From: Epithemia pelagica
Lineage: Eukaryota; Bacillariophyta; Bacillariophyceae; Surirellales; Surirellaceae
Length of the DNA stretch: 64,000 nt
Reading direction: 5' to 3'
NCBI GenBank assembly: GCA_946965045.2
Contig: OX337232.1
Coordinates: 2,666,001-2,730,000, forward strand
Shown: piece after piece, positions 44,147 through 55,401 of the stretch
Layout of the letters: every line of letters begins with the position of its first letter
Position numbering within the stretch: position 1 is the first letter of the stretch
The notes under the pieces: generated by a model
What the model was told of the DNA's origin: nothing
Seen by the model: only the letters and a program-made list of their open reading frames with translations
Databases searched by the model: none
Position numbers and translations under genes: made by a program

Positions 44147-44199
44147 GATCTCAAAAGTTCCTCCTCAGTCTTGTTACTGTCCAATGGTGCCATGGCCAT
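43777..44199 (-). repeat. About 205-bp tandem duplication inside copy A
   Basis: 43780-43984 and 43993-44193 are near-identical; each codes GQEY..., VQYAIMD and SD(S)xLExWLENESK. The upstream unit lacks one C (GGAACTTTT against GGAACCTTTT) and three further bases, which puts the ancestral start codon out of frame. Confidence 0.85.
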
Positions 44200-46276
44200 G
44201 GTTTTTGTGCTTACCGCCCCAAGGCCTACTGAGAATATGGGAAGATGCATCCTTTTGCTCGTATCTTTCCAACAAGCAAAGATCCATTGAAAGTGTCGGA
44301 AGAAAGCTTGACAGAATTTGGATATGGCAACCACCATCGGCCAAATGCTTTGCGCAAAAACGATAAAAGTAACCGTAGTTTTCCGTACACCAAAACTAGC
44401 AAAACTTGGTTGGTATAAAATTTCCACACATTCAGATTTTCTGGTAGCCGCACGCTTTTGCGTCGTATCTTCAAACGTGCGTAAATCATAAAATTGGTGT
44501 TGAGATTTTGTCGTTCAGTACTCAGTATCATACGGTATAGAGGCAAGAGCCCTGGTTCCATCCATGCAGAAAGATCACTCAGCTGCAAAAACCAGGTGGT
44601 ACCTTTACAACACCCTGTCCACACGACACTCCTCCGCTTATTCTTCGGTCCTCATGACGGGTTCCATGCCGTGAGGACGCATTCCGCATATTATATTACA
44701 TTACCGGCTCCCGTTGCTCCTTCCAACTTGTGGATCTTCGACTTCTGCCAGGCACCGAATCACACTGAGTTTTGAATTTCGGACTGAGCTTGATTTAGGA
44801 AAAGATGGTAGCTGCAATATCAGATGATGGCGAAAATACCTTCATTTGATCTGGAAAAATGAAAGCTCTGCTTCTCATAAGAGAAATATGAAGAAGCTGC
44901 ATGCGCAGACTGGAGAACCATGGGAGCTTGTAATGGAGCTCCTGTGAAAGCTTGGTGAAAAACGTTCCTGACCAGCGAATGAGAGAGACACGGTTTCGGC
45001 CATCGGCCATGCAACAACAACGACTCAAGGAGTAATGGATACCAAAGGAGAATCTCAACCCACAACGAATGAGTATTCAGCCCTTACTCTGGAACGTGTG
45101 CAACAAGTCAATGACACACACAAGTCCATATAAGGCCTCCGATGATCAAACCTTATCCACACTGGGACTTGAATAAAGGGTGATGGCCAAGGTAAATAGT
45201 TCAACACACTGCTTGATTCACACCTGATGAAAGAGGTTCATTCATCATTTTCCAACGCCGCATCCTCACCTTCCAACCAATTCGAAGCAGAAGCCCATAC
45301 CTCTTTCATCATTCCCAGCAGCTACAGATGACTGATTTCGCAGTTCAAACCACATGGACGAATTTTGAAACAGCTTTCACCCATAGCAATTTTCGTGCGA
45401 TGATGAGCAGAAGCTTTCCTTTCGACAATTTGCCTTCTGATTCTGATCCATCCACAATAAAAGCAAAAGAAGGTCGTTCCGGGCGATCTCAACAAATTCC
45501 GAGTAGGAATGTTATCTGACTTTGCGATCCAACGTTAAGGTGACCGTCTCGATACACTGGAAGCTGTTAGAACGTAGAGGCTGTCCAATTTACTTTGCGC
45601 ATTTGGTCTCACGCTCTCGGTTGCCCTCGTTATCCTCGTCATGGTTGCTACTCAATGTTCGGCGTTAATTTGAAGATCAATACAACCCAGCGAGTACTGA
45701 CTATCGAGTCTTACGTAATCGTGAATGAGAACGATCGTTAGACCAGGCTGCAATCTAACCTTAGGATACCTACCATAGGTAGAACGAGAATTCATGTGAC
45801 TTGATCGACCATGCTACTCCAGAACTCCTAACAGCTTCCTAAGTATTCACTACATTTATCTCCACCAGATCAAAGGCGGACATGTTTGTTTGTTACGAGC
45901 AAGATACTCTGATGGTGACCGGTTCGATTCTTGCAGCCTGTCTCGTAGTTAGCGAATCAAGGCGATATTCGTGTCCCTTCAACATCTTGATTCAGGAATC
46001 CGTATTGATCGTGTCTGCAGAACGAGTATTTGAAAAGGTAGTCAAATGAAATAACAGCCTCTTACTCGGCCTCTTTCAAGAAATTGTTTGCGATTACTAT
46101 GCGAGTTAAGAGTAAAACTATGTGTAACTTTTCAAATGGTAGGAGTAGACATGTTTGGGGGGTGTAGATAGACCATAGTCATGGACACACCATTCGAACT
46201 CTTAGAATGGCGGTTCTCCAGGACTTTGATCTTTCTAATACTTTGCAGTTGCAATGGAGAACGAAGCAAGATGCGG
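44200..46276. other. Interval between the two HA-domain genes
   Basis: 44200-44800 is the upstream region of copy A, shared with copy B. 44800-46160 is unique here and has only short ORFs (a 63-codon ORF at 45328-45519) without domains. No gene is supported. Confidence 0.5.
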
Positions 46277-47322
46277 TCAATTCCTTCTTCCTGAAGGGGT
46301 CTTTCCACTCACAGAACTCCTGCATGGACGGTCTGATGACCTGCAGTTCATCTTCCAGGAGAACTTGACCTTATTCAAGCGATCGATTCGTGCTTGGGTC
46401 ATCAGTGAAGATGAAGGTTTCTTCGGATCATACCTCCGGTACTGCTCCCGCTGCGTCGATACCCATCTACCCAGAACGCTGGTGGACCGGTCTGCACGGC
46501 GAGTCGGAACGTTGCTGTGCCCATTTTTCTGGAAAAAATGAACAAGCTCCTGATAACGCGTGTCCCAAAGAACATCTCCTTTCTGTTTCCCCCACACGAA
46601 GCCAATCTCGTTTAATTCTGAGATTTTTCTTTCGTTTAAACTGGATCGTTGCCCATTGATATATTTCTTGTATTGTTCCCTCATTTTATTGACCCTTGTG
46701 TTTCGGTAAGACGCAGCCAAACAAAACATGTGATTCATCGTCGACTGAAAACTTACCAACTGCCAAGCTTTGGGTAACTCTGTGGTACGTCACAATCTCC
46801 GTACTCAGCCTTGTATCGATCCAATGCGTTGAGTCTGTCATAGTAGGACGCAAGATCGCGAAACGCCCGTTCAGTTTTGCATCCGGCCTTCAAATCTTCG
46901 GGTATTTCAAACCGCTTTGGAGGCTGAACTTCTTCGCTTGGTGCATCGCCAAAAGAACAGAGCAAATTTCCAAGTTCATCCACGGCAAACATACGATATG
47001 AGTGCTCGATCACCAAGCTTTTCGTTGAACGGGTGGCCGGAGCATAGCGACCAGGCTTGAACACGCAATGTTTTTTCCGAGGCGACTGCTTGGTAGAGCT
47101 TACTTTCTGTAGTTTCGCCTGAGCAGATGGACTAACAGAGATCTCCGATATCTCTGGCAGAACAGCGTCGTCTTCAAGGTTTTCGATCAAATCCTCAAGC
47201 ACTACCACTTGGCCTGTATCTTGTGGAAACAACGCCAAGTATTCTGGACAGTTGGATACCGTTGTGTCCAATATCCTCCCGAAAGGTTCCTCCCCATTCT
47301 TGTTAACATCCAATGGTGCCAT
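46277..47322 (-). CDS. Helicase-associated (HA) domain protein, copy B, two exons
   Basis: Exons 47322-46757 and 46694-46277 code 327 residues; the 62-bp intron has GTAAGT ... ACACAAG at the same place as in copy A. Start at ATG 47322 (MAPLDVNKNGEEPF). It has the same two HA repeats as copy A (YGDCDVPQSYPKLGSW|VNKMREQY and YQELVHFFQKNGHSNVPTRR ... LGRWVSTQREQYRRY), preceded by an acidic region and a basic KQSPRKKHCVFKPGRYAP segment that could be a nuclear signal. It lacks the internal duplication of copy A, so it looks like the more original form. Role unknown, probably nucleic-acid binding. Confidence 0.78.
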
Positions 47323-48652
47323 GGTGGCGATTCTTCGTGGTTGCAAACCCAACGTCTACTGAGAATATGGGAAGATGGATTCTTTTTGCTCAAAACCAAA
47401 GATCCATTGATAGTGTCGGAAGAAAGCTTGATAGAATTTTGGATATGTCAATCATCATCTGCCAATCAGTGCTTTGCATAAAAAGGATTAAAAATACCGT
47501 AGTTCTCCGTACACCAAAACTAGCAAAACTTGATCCAATCACGTGATGGTATAAAATTTCCACCCATCGCCACATTTCAGCTTTTCTCGTTCAACTGCAC
47601 GCTTTTGCGTTATTTCAAACGTGTGTAAATCACATTTTGACGGTGTTGAGATTTTGTTCTGGTTCCATTCATTTTAGAAAGATCACTCATATGCATAAAT
47701 CAGGTGGTATCTTTGCGGTAGGAACATTGTCACCATATCAGTCCGCATCACACACCCTAGTTACTCCGTGTCCTTCTTCGGACTTCTGGATCTTCAAACT
47801 TCGCTCATCCGGAATCCGGATGTCAACAGAACATCAGGCTCCTATTGTCGCGATGAGGTTTGAATTTCGGATTGAGCTTCCTTCAACTTTCGATGGCAGG
47901 TGATGGAGACTATATCTTCACTTGATTGAAAAACTTTCAGCTCTGCTTATCGAGGAGCTGATAGCGGGAGCAAACTGATGAACCATTAGAGTTCTATCCA
48001 CGCCTGGCGAGGCAACCCTGACTAGTAAAATGTACCGCATGAGAGAACATGGTCTGGGGCATGCATTATCCTAAACTGGGGAAATTTGAAACCCTGACCA
48101 CTCAAATGCTTCACCCTACGAGCAGTCTTCGGAGACAAAACCGCCTGCTGCACAGATTTCAGATTCAGATGGTACTCTGACGGACGTGTCAACATTCAAG
48201 GGGAGGCACAGGCCAACAGAAAGTCTCCATGATCAAACTTTATCGGCCCGTGGTCTCGATTGAAGAGTAATGGTCACGTCAGAAATTCCAAATCGGATCC
48301 AATCATCATACCGCATCATGATCGTCCTTTGATTCGACCAGAAGTCCAATGCTCGTTCTAACAGGCATAAACGACCCTGATAGATGGGAAGAACGCTTCT
48401 TCATTTAATTTTTGGACCCATCAACATGTTACGACGCGATTGCGAGGATGGACAACATGCGAGTGTTGTGCGGTCAAAGGTCGGCAGGAGAATGGCAACC
48501 AAGTTTCGCAGGACTGTGCGAACTCAGCAGACGCCATCAAAGACCTGTTATCTGGATTATGATCCACCGTCCAAGTCTGAATAGATTGACAGCAAGTAGG
48601 AAGAAGAGGGTTTCGAATGAAACGAAAGTACTCGGGTCATGGGGGCCGACGT
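47323..48652. other. Upstream region of copy B and target of a copia element
   Basis: The first 600 bp are shared with the upstream of copy A. The rest has only short ORFs. GACGT at 48648-48652 is the target duplication of the element that follows. Confidence 0.5.
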
Positions 48653-48864
48653 TGTTGGAGGTAGCTGGAGTCGGATGTGCGACTAAGGACAAAGAACAGG
48701 CGAAAATGGATGACGAGAACACGTGGCAGCTGGTGACGCGAAAGAAAAAGAGTCATAGTAGATCTAGTGGTAACGAGGGCACCAAGTGCTCATTCTATCA
48801 ACAATAAGAAGTTATCGATCCTTTTGTTGCTTGTACGGCACTTGGTAGGGATTGTGTTTCAACA
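48653..48864 (+). repeat. 5' LTR of the young copia element
   Basis: 212 bp, same sequence as 54680-54891. The pol frame reads through the first 155 bp of the 3' copy. Confidence 0.97.
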
Positions 48865-48910
48865 TATAGTTGATAGAAAACTTTGTATCTTAAGATTGAC
48901 TGTTGCGTTC

Positions 48911-49723
48911 ATGTCCGGAGCTGAGATTCCTTTTGGACCGCCAGTCAATACTCCAGTGACCCGTCTCATCCGTGCACTTGCCCACTTGAAGATTGAGCAG
49001 AATCGCGAACTCAACCAACAAGAACGAGGTCACCAAACCCGACTTCGTGACATCGATCGTCAATACTGGGCCGACAAGGCTCAGTTGGAGCAGCAGTACC
49101 AGCAGCGTCGCGCGGAAGAGTGCCAACAGTACCAACAAACAGTACGAGGCATTCGCCACAACCAGGAAGTTGCCCAACGCGATCTCTACCGTGAAGCAGA
49201 GCAAGCTGAACAAGCACGACGTCAAGCAGAGGTGCAAGAGAATCTCGAAGTCGAAGAAGAGGAACAGCCCGAAGAACCGCACGTCGTAGTAGTACACCGT
49301 GACGAAGTTCAACCAGTCAATCAGGTTCAACAAGACCCAGAAATCCTAGCGGAGGCTCAGCCAATTGGAGTCGTCGCTGAGGAACAGGGACACGAAGAAG
49401 TTCAAGAAGCAATTCCAGACAATTCTCGTGAAAATCCGAGAGAACAAAACCTTCCTCAAGCCCAACCAGTTGCGCGCCGTCTACGAGTAGTACCAGTACG
49501 TCAAGTAGCAGCACGACAACTTGCAGTTGAACTTGCAGTTGGAAGCCGAGTCGGAATCCGAAACGGGATACGCCTCGCAGACCACATCGGCTTGGTACAC
49601 AATCAGGAAGGGCGAGTCACGCGAATTACTGAAGTGTACATCCACATAGAGGTGTGGAATCCAAGAACCAACCACCACGAAGTAATACTAAGACAAGAAC
49701 AAAACGTGCGCCTCATTGAGTAA
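48911..49723 (+). CDS. Extra ORF before gag in the young copia element, coiled coil plus SH3/KOW-like end
   Basis: 270 residues from ATG 48911, 46 bp after the 5' LTR. Residues 25-110 are a long Q/E/R-rich coiled coil (LKIEQNRELNQQERGHQTRL ... DKAQLEQQYQQRRAEECQQY). Residues 110-205 are acidic and valine/glutamate-rich. The last 60 residues (VGSRVGIRNGIRLADHIGLV, GRVTRITEVYIHIEV, VRLIE) look like a small beta-barrel of SH3/KOW type. The stop is 8 bp before the gag ATG (TAACCACCAAGATG), in another frame, so reinitiation after termination may translate gag. Such an ORF is outside the standard copia plan. Confidence 0.72.
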   Translation: MSGAEIPFGPPVNTPVTRLIRALAHLKIEQNRELNQQERGHQTRLRDIDRQYWADKAQLEQQYQQRRAEECQQYQQTVRGIRHNQEVAQRDLYREAEQAEQARRQAEVQENLEVEEEEQPEEPHVVVVHRDEVQPVNQVQQDPEILAEAQPIGVVAEEQGHEEVQEAIPDNSRENPREQNLPQAQPVARRLRVVPVRQVAARQLAVELAVGSRVGIRNGIRLADHIGLVHNQEGRVTRITEVYIHIEVWNPRTNHHEVILRQEQNVRLIE

Positions 49724-49731
49724 CCACCAAG

Positions 49732-52700
49732 ATGTCCAGCAATCAAACAGATGGCCCAAGGCCTGATCAAGCGACATCATCTTCGAACCAGTCCCAAGGA
49801 CGTGGTAACCAAGGTCGTGGAGGACGAGGAGGACGCGGACGATCGAACCAAGGTCGAGGACAGCGCCAAAATCAACCAAAGTTTGAAGGGCAAGAGCCGC
49901 TGCTCAAGGAGTGCATATTTGATTATGCCCATGATGCACAATCAAAGAAGTACCTGAAGAACATCGAGCTACTTGTCGGATACGTGGGGACCAAGTTCCC
50001 GAAGTATAACATGATTTTTCAACGTGGAATAGAGAATTTGGAAATTCCTCCACCGCAAAGGCCAGAAATCCCTGAAGACGAAAGCACCATGACGATGCTA
50101 GCCGTCGAGCAGTGGAAAATGGAGTTCAAGCAGATACAAGAGCAAGAAGTTGCAATTGGCAGTTTCAAGTCGTCGCTGTACAGTCTCTTGCTCGGCCAGT
50201 CAACACCCGTACTCAAAGACAAGCTCAAGGCACACGCGTCGTTCGAAAGCATTCAAACAAGTCGTGATGGAATCGAACTACTCAAGTTAATCAAGAGTAT
50301 CACCTTCACCTACGATAGTGATAGAGTCTACACTGGAATGGCCATGGATAAAGTGAGGGCAGACTTCTACACCATGAAGCGCCATCCTGGCCAGTCGATC
50401 CAGGCATTCTATGAAGCCTTCACTGCGAAGGTAAAGATCATGAGGGAGTTGGGAGTGGTGTTATGCGACCCAACCTACGTGAATGAAATAGCCAAGAAAA
50501 ATGAGCGAACAACTGCTGAGGATGCCGACAGGGAAGAGGCAGAAGAAAGGATGATCGCAAATAGATTCATCAGGGCGTGTGGAGTGAAGGAGTATGAGGC
50601 TCATCTCCACAACAGCTTCTTGGATGGGAACACGATATACCCAACAACCGTGGCAAATGCCCGTGCAATCATTGATGCACGAATGGTTCGCGGTGATAGC
50701 CAACAGAACAATAATAACAACAACAATCAGAACCAAGGACAAGGGACAGGCACTGGTGTAGCTTTTGTGGCTGGGAACTCTAATGCAAGCGAGCATGGGT
50801 CATCAGAGAACAGCCAAAATGCATCTAGCTCAGAAGGTTCGCGCTCAAATGCAATTTGTACTGACAACCACTACTCTGTCTCACATATATTCGCTGCCTC
50901 TACTTTGTCACAGGATAATGTCCCTCCCCATTGGGTCCTATTGGACAGCCAAGCAACAGTTAGCATTTTCAGTAACAAGAAACTTATTACCAACATCACA
51001 AAGGTGGCAACAAGCATGACCATCCGAGGCCTTTGTGGTAAAAGAACAACCAACCTACAGGCCCAAGTCAAGAATTATGGTACCGTATAGTACGACCCAG
51101 GCGGTTGGGTGAACATTTTATCTATGCATCAAGTGAAAAGAGCACATAGTATCCATTTCAATAGCGTGAAAGAAGACGAATTCATTGTCCGGGCAATACT
51201 GACAGGGGAAATCACAGATATATTCCGCCCCAGCCCTGAAGGACTGTACTATACTAGCTGGCCAAGTGCCCCATTCACACACGGCTCTGTTTTAGTTAGT
51301 ACAGTTAAAGACAATAAGACATCATATTCGAAACAAGATATCAAACGGGCTGAAGCCGTAAGGCAACTGCAAGCCAAGATAGGACGGCCAAACACCCGAG
51401 AATTCATCACAATCCTTGATGCAAAGATGATCAACAATTGCCCATATACAAGCAAGGACGTAAAGATTGCTGAAAGTCTGTTTGGGCCCGATATAGGAAC
51501 GCTAAAAGGAAAGACCGTGCGATCAAAGCCAACCAAAGTGCACACGGAGGAAATTAAGGAGTGTAGAATCCCTGCCGAATATCAAGATGTCACACTTGGG
51601 ATGGATGTTATGCATGTGAATGGTGTGGGGTTCCTAGTGACCGTGTCACAAAACATCAAGTTCGGAACCATTGACGTAATCTCAAGTACACAAGATAGTG
51701 AAATCGTCCAGTCAATCAAGAAAGTGGTCAGTACCTACAGAAGAGGGGGCCTGCGGCCTAAAATTATACTAGCTGATGGTGCCTTCGACACCACAGAGAT
51801 TAACAATGCCCTTGGACTACTGGGAATAAAATTGAATCCGACGTCACGAGAAGAACATGTCGGTGACATTGAGCGTTACATCAGAACAATCAAAGAGAGA
51901 ATGAGATGCGTGTACAACACCCTACCATTTAGCTTTGTCCCGCGGATAATGGTGATGGAGCTTGGGAAATTCGCTGTCTACTGGCTGAACTCATTCCCGG
52001 CCAAGAATGGAATATCAGACCGGTCAAGCCCTCGATTATTGGTAACTGGTGAGGATATCGACTTTCACAAGCACTGTCAGTACGAGTTCGGGCAGTACGT
52101 ACAAGTACACGAACCGCATAACAACACCATGCAGCCACGAACAGTCGGAGCAATTGCACTCCGACCAACAGGAAACAAACAAGGGGGTTACTACTTTATG
52201 AGTTTGGTAACCGGGAGAATTCTAAACCGGGCAAAAGCAACGATATTGCCAATGCCCGAAGGAATAGAGAAAAGAGTAGCGGCATTGACAGCAACACAAG
52301 ACCAATATCCTGAATTGGCCTTTGGAAATCGTGACAACCGAATCACAATGGTTAATTTTGAGGATCTTGGCTATAATGAGGACGACGACGAGGATTATGT
52401 TGTACATGAGGATTTTGACGAAGTATTAAGACATGATGATGAGTTTATTGCTGAGGAGCTGGCTGATGTTGAGGATGACGAACCAGTGGGGGAGGACATT
52501 GTCGCTGATGATTATGTAAGTGATGGAGATGGAGAGGATGAAGGAGTGTTGGATGGTCTGGAGGACGAGGAGCCTGAAGAACATGGTTTGAATGATGAGG
52601 AAGGTGACAACGTGGTAGACAATGTAGCTAACGTGGAGCATAATGTGGATGATCACTTGGAACCAGCACCGGAACCCAATTCGGGTCCAACTACAGCTCC

Positions 52701-54834
52701 GAATGCAGAGGCACACCAAATGGAGAATGCCTCGGTACAAAATCAGGAAGACACTAAAGAAATTATTGAGCAATTCATGGAGCAAGCTACGGCCGATGAT
52801 GAGATGGCAAATAACAATAATGAAGCACATGAAGTGGAGACAGACAGCAATGAGTTGGATATGGAGACTGCGAGAAGAGAACCGAACGAGGGTCCAACTG
52901 CAGCTCCCAGTGGAGATGATGCAAACAGGGCGAGTCCACCACGACACCAATACAACCTACGAACCAATCGAGAACGGAATTATGCCCATCGTTATCACGG
53001 TGATATCTATGTTAGCAGCAGTACTGTTCAGGACCTGTCGACACCACAAATGAGCATGAAACAAGGGGTGAGACTGTTCGGAGATGCAGGAGTGGCAGCA
53101 GTGAAAACTGAAGTTGTTCAACTTCACGAACGAGAAGTCATAAGAGCAATACAGAAAAGCAGTCTTACACCGGGACAAATAAGAGAAGTGTTAGGATACT
53201 TAATGTTCCTTAAACGAAAGAGGAATGGGAAAATAAAAGGAAGAGGATGTGCAGACGGACGGAAACAAAGAGCATACATTGCCAAGGAAGATGCAACCTC
53301 ACCGACTGTCAGTACAGATGCTGTATTTATCACAGCAATCATTGACGCCATGGAGGGTCGCTGTGTGACTGTTGTAGATATACCAGGTGCATTCATGCAA
53401 GTCATGATGGACAAAGGTGTGCACATGAGAATCACGGGACTAATGGCAACACTTTTGATCGAGATCGATTCAAGTTACAAACAGTTTGTTGTGTATGAAC
53501 ATGGCGAACCGGTCATCTATGTTGAATTGCTACGTGCTCTGTACGGAACTCTTCGGGCAGCTCGGCTGTTTTGGGAGCGTCTGTCAGCTGAGATCAAGGA
53601 GTGGGGATTCATTATCAACCCATATGACAGCTGTGTGGCGAATAAGGTGATCAACGGGTCACAATGTACCATAACCTGGCACATTGATGACCTGAAAATA
53701 TCACACAAGGAAGACAAAGTGGTTAGTGACATTGTGGATCAAATCAAGCATAGCTTCGGTCAGCTGGGAGAAATCTCAGTATCGGAAGGAAAAAGACATG
53801 ATTACCTGGGCATGTACCTGGATTATACCGAGCCTGGGGTATTGATTGTTGACATGAGAAGTTACATTCAAAATGCATTGGACAAAATGCCGAAACAGTT
53901 CAAAGGGAAAGCAGTGACCCCTGCTGCACAACATTTGTTTGCAGTAAACGACAATGCTCCAAAGCTCAACAAGGAAAAGAGTGAATACTTCCATAGTCTG
54001 GTGATGCAATTGATGTATCTTGCCCACCGTGGTCGCCCCGATATCCGTGTAGCCATCGGATTCCTGAGCACAAGAGTTGCAGCACCCGACCTTGACGATT
54101 GGAGAAAGTTGAGTCGGGTCATGAAGTATTTACAATCAACCTTTGATTTGTTGTTGCGTCTCGAGTGTGATGGAAGTGGACGGGTGCAATGGTGGATTGA
54201 TGCATCGTATGCCGTACACCCCGACATGCGAGGTCACACTGGTGCAGTGATGAGTCTAGGTAAAGGTGGTGCCATGAACATGTCGAGTAAACAAAAGCTT
54301 GTGTCACGAAGTTCCACGGAAAGTGAACTGATTGGGGTTCATGACGGACTGCCAAATTTGTTGTGGTGCCGAAATTTTCTGCACCATCAAGGGTATCAAC
54401 CTAAAGACGTTGTGCTGTACCAAGATAATATGAGCGCATTACAGTTAGAGAAAAATGGACGCGCATCAAGCAGCAAGAGAACGAAACACATCAACGTACG
54501 CTATTTTTACGTGAAAGACCGGATTGCGAAGAAAGAATTGCGTGTGGAACATTGCCCAACCGAAGAGATGTTGGCTGACTTCCACACTAAGCCACTGCAA
54601 GGTCATCTGTTTTACAAGTTTTGCGACGCTATCCTCCATATTCCAAAAAGTGATCCACATCACTCTTCGAAAAGGAGTGTGTTGGAGGTAGCTGGAGTCG
54701 GATGTGCGACTAAGGACAAAGAACAGGCGAAAATGGATGACGAGAACACGTGGCAGCTGGTGACGCGAAAGAAAAAGAGTCATAGTAGATCTAGTGGTAA
54801 CGAGGGCACCAAGTGCTCATTCTATCAACAATAA
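49732..54834 (+). pseudogene. gag-pol of the young copia element, one TAG at 51088
   Basis: Gag (49732 to about 50900) starts with an RG/RGG-rich box (GRGNQGRGGRGGRGRSNQ) and has a helical UBN2-like body but no CCHC knuckle. The protease motif is LLDSQATVSIFSN (nt 50940-50980). TAG at 51088-51090 interrupts GTV-YDPGG where relatives have tryptophan. Integrase core: GMDVMHVNG, ILADGAFD and HVGDIERYIRTIKERM (nt 51600-51905). RT: CADGRKQRAY, VDIPGAFMQ, LYGTLRAARLFWERL and HIDDLKIS (nt 53680), a variant of YVDD. RNase H: WWIDASYAVHPDMRGHTG, SSTESELIGVHDGLPNLLWC and YQDNMSA. The frame goes on 51 codons into the 3' LTR and stops at 54832. With identical LTRs, the stop must be new, inherited from a helper-dependent parent, or read through. 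Confidence 0.92.
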
Positions 54835-54891
54835 GAAGTTATCGATCCTTTTGTTGCTTGTACGGCACTTGGTAGGGATTGTGTTTCAACA
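54680..54891 (+). repeat. 3' LTR of the young copia element
   Basis: Matches the 5' LTR base for base as far as I can read; followed by GACGT. Confidence 0.97.
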
Positions 54892-55176
54892 GACGTTAGA
54901 AGTTCCCTGTGACTCAGAAGCGACTTAAAGAGCGTCGATTGTCGATTGCTTCTTGGGATTCCCTTATAAACATTTCTTGCAAGGGGCTTTATTATCTGCC
55001 ATGAAACCCAACGGTTTTCTAAGACCTCTACAGTCATCCATTTACCCCACCAGCATTTCTATTTTGTTTCTTTGCAACGCAAACGACGCCTCCATCAACA
55101 CACACACAACGAAAACTCGTTCATATTCTCCCCTTGGTACCTAGTCCAGCACAACAAGAAAAAGAAACGAAAGACC

Positions 55177-55401
55177 ATGTCGCGACGTGAAAGTGAATTC
55201 CATGGTGTGACCGTGTTTTCCCCCTTTGTCATGTTGATTGAAAGATATGCCAGAAAACGCCGTGCGGCGGTTGTGAAATCTCGCACGCAAAAGAGGGAAC
55301 GATACAACAGTGGGGAACCGATTGAAATTGTCAATGCCGATGGCAGTATCACCCGAGTGATCTCGGTAGTTCCAATTCCCTCCGAGAATTCCCTTACGTA
55401 A
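55177..55401 (+). CDS. Small basic protein, unknown
   Basis: 74 residues from ATG 55177 in a good context (GAAAGACCATGTCG). Pattern: hydrophobic VTVFSPFVMLIERYARK, basic centre RKRRAAVVKSRTQKRERY, then a beta-like VNADGSITRVISVV end. It lies 281 bp after the copia target site. No family recognised; a real gene is possible but unproven. Confidence 0.4.
   Translation: MSRRESEFHGVTVFSPFVMLIERYARKRRAAVVKSRTQKRERYNSGEPIEIVNADGSITRVISVVPIPSENSLT

Larger units (their letters stand above)
42730..47950. repeat. Tandem segmental duplication with two helicase-associated-domain genes
   Basis: About 42730-44800 matches about 46160-47900 in the same orientation (offset 3,437 bp at the gene 3' ends), including introns, upstream regions and untranslated flanks. 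The unit between the copies, about 44800-46160, is not shared. Divergence is moderate, with indels, so the duplication is not very recent. Confidence 0.85.
48653..54891 (+). mobile_element. Young complete Ty1/copia element with identical 212-bp LTRs
   Basis: The element is 6,239 bp, with LTRs of 212 bp (48653-48864 and 54680-54891) starting TGTTGGAGGTAGC and ending TTTCAACA. I find no difference between them. The 5-bp duplication GACGT is on both sides (48648-48652, 54892-54896), and the polypurine tract AAAAGGAGTG precedes the 3' LTR. It has an extra ORF, then gag and pol in one frame with a single TAG. Confidence 0.97.

Noticed and set aside
45900-45950. tRNA T-arm-like GGTTCGATTC
   Set aside because: The flanking bases do not pair into a T stem and no acceptor or anticodon arm is found upstream.
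48412-48807. 131-codon ORF crossing into the 5' LTR
   Set aside because: It is flanking sequence fused by chance to the LTR part of the pol frame.
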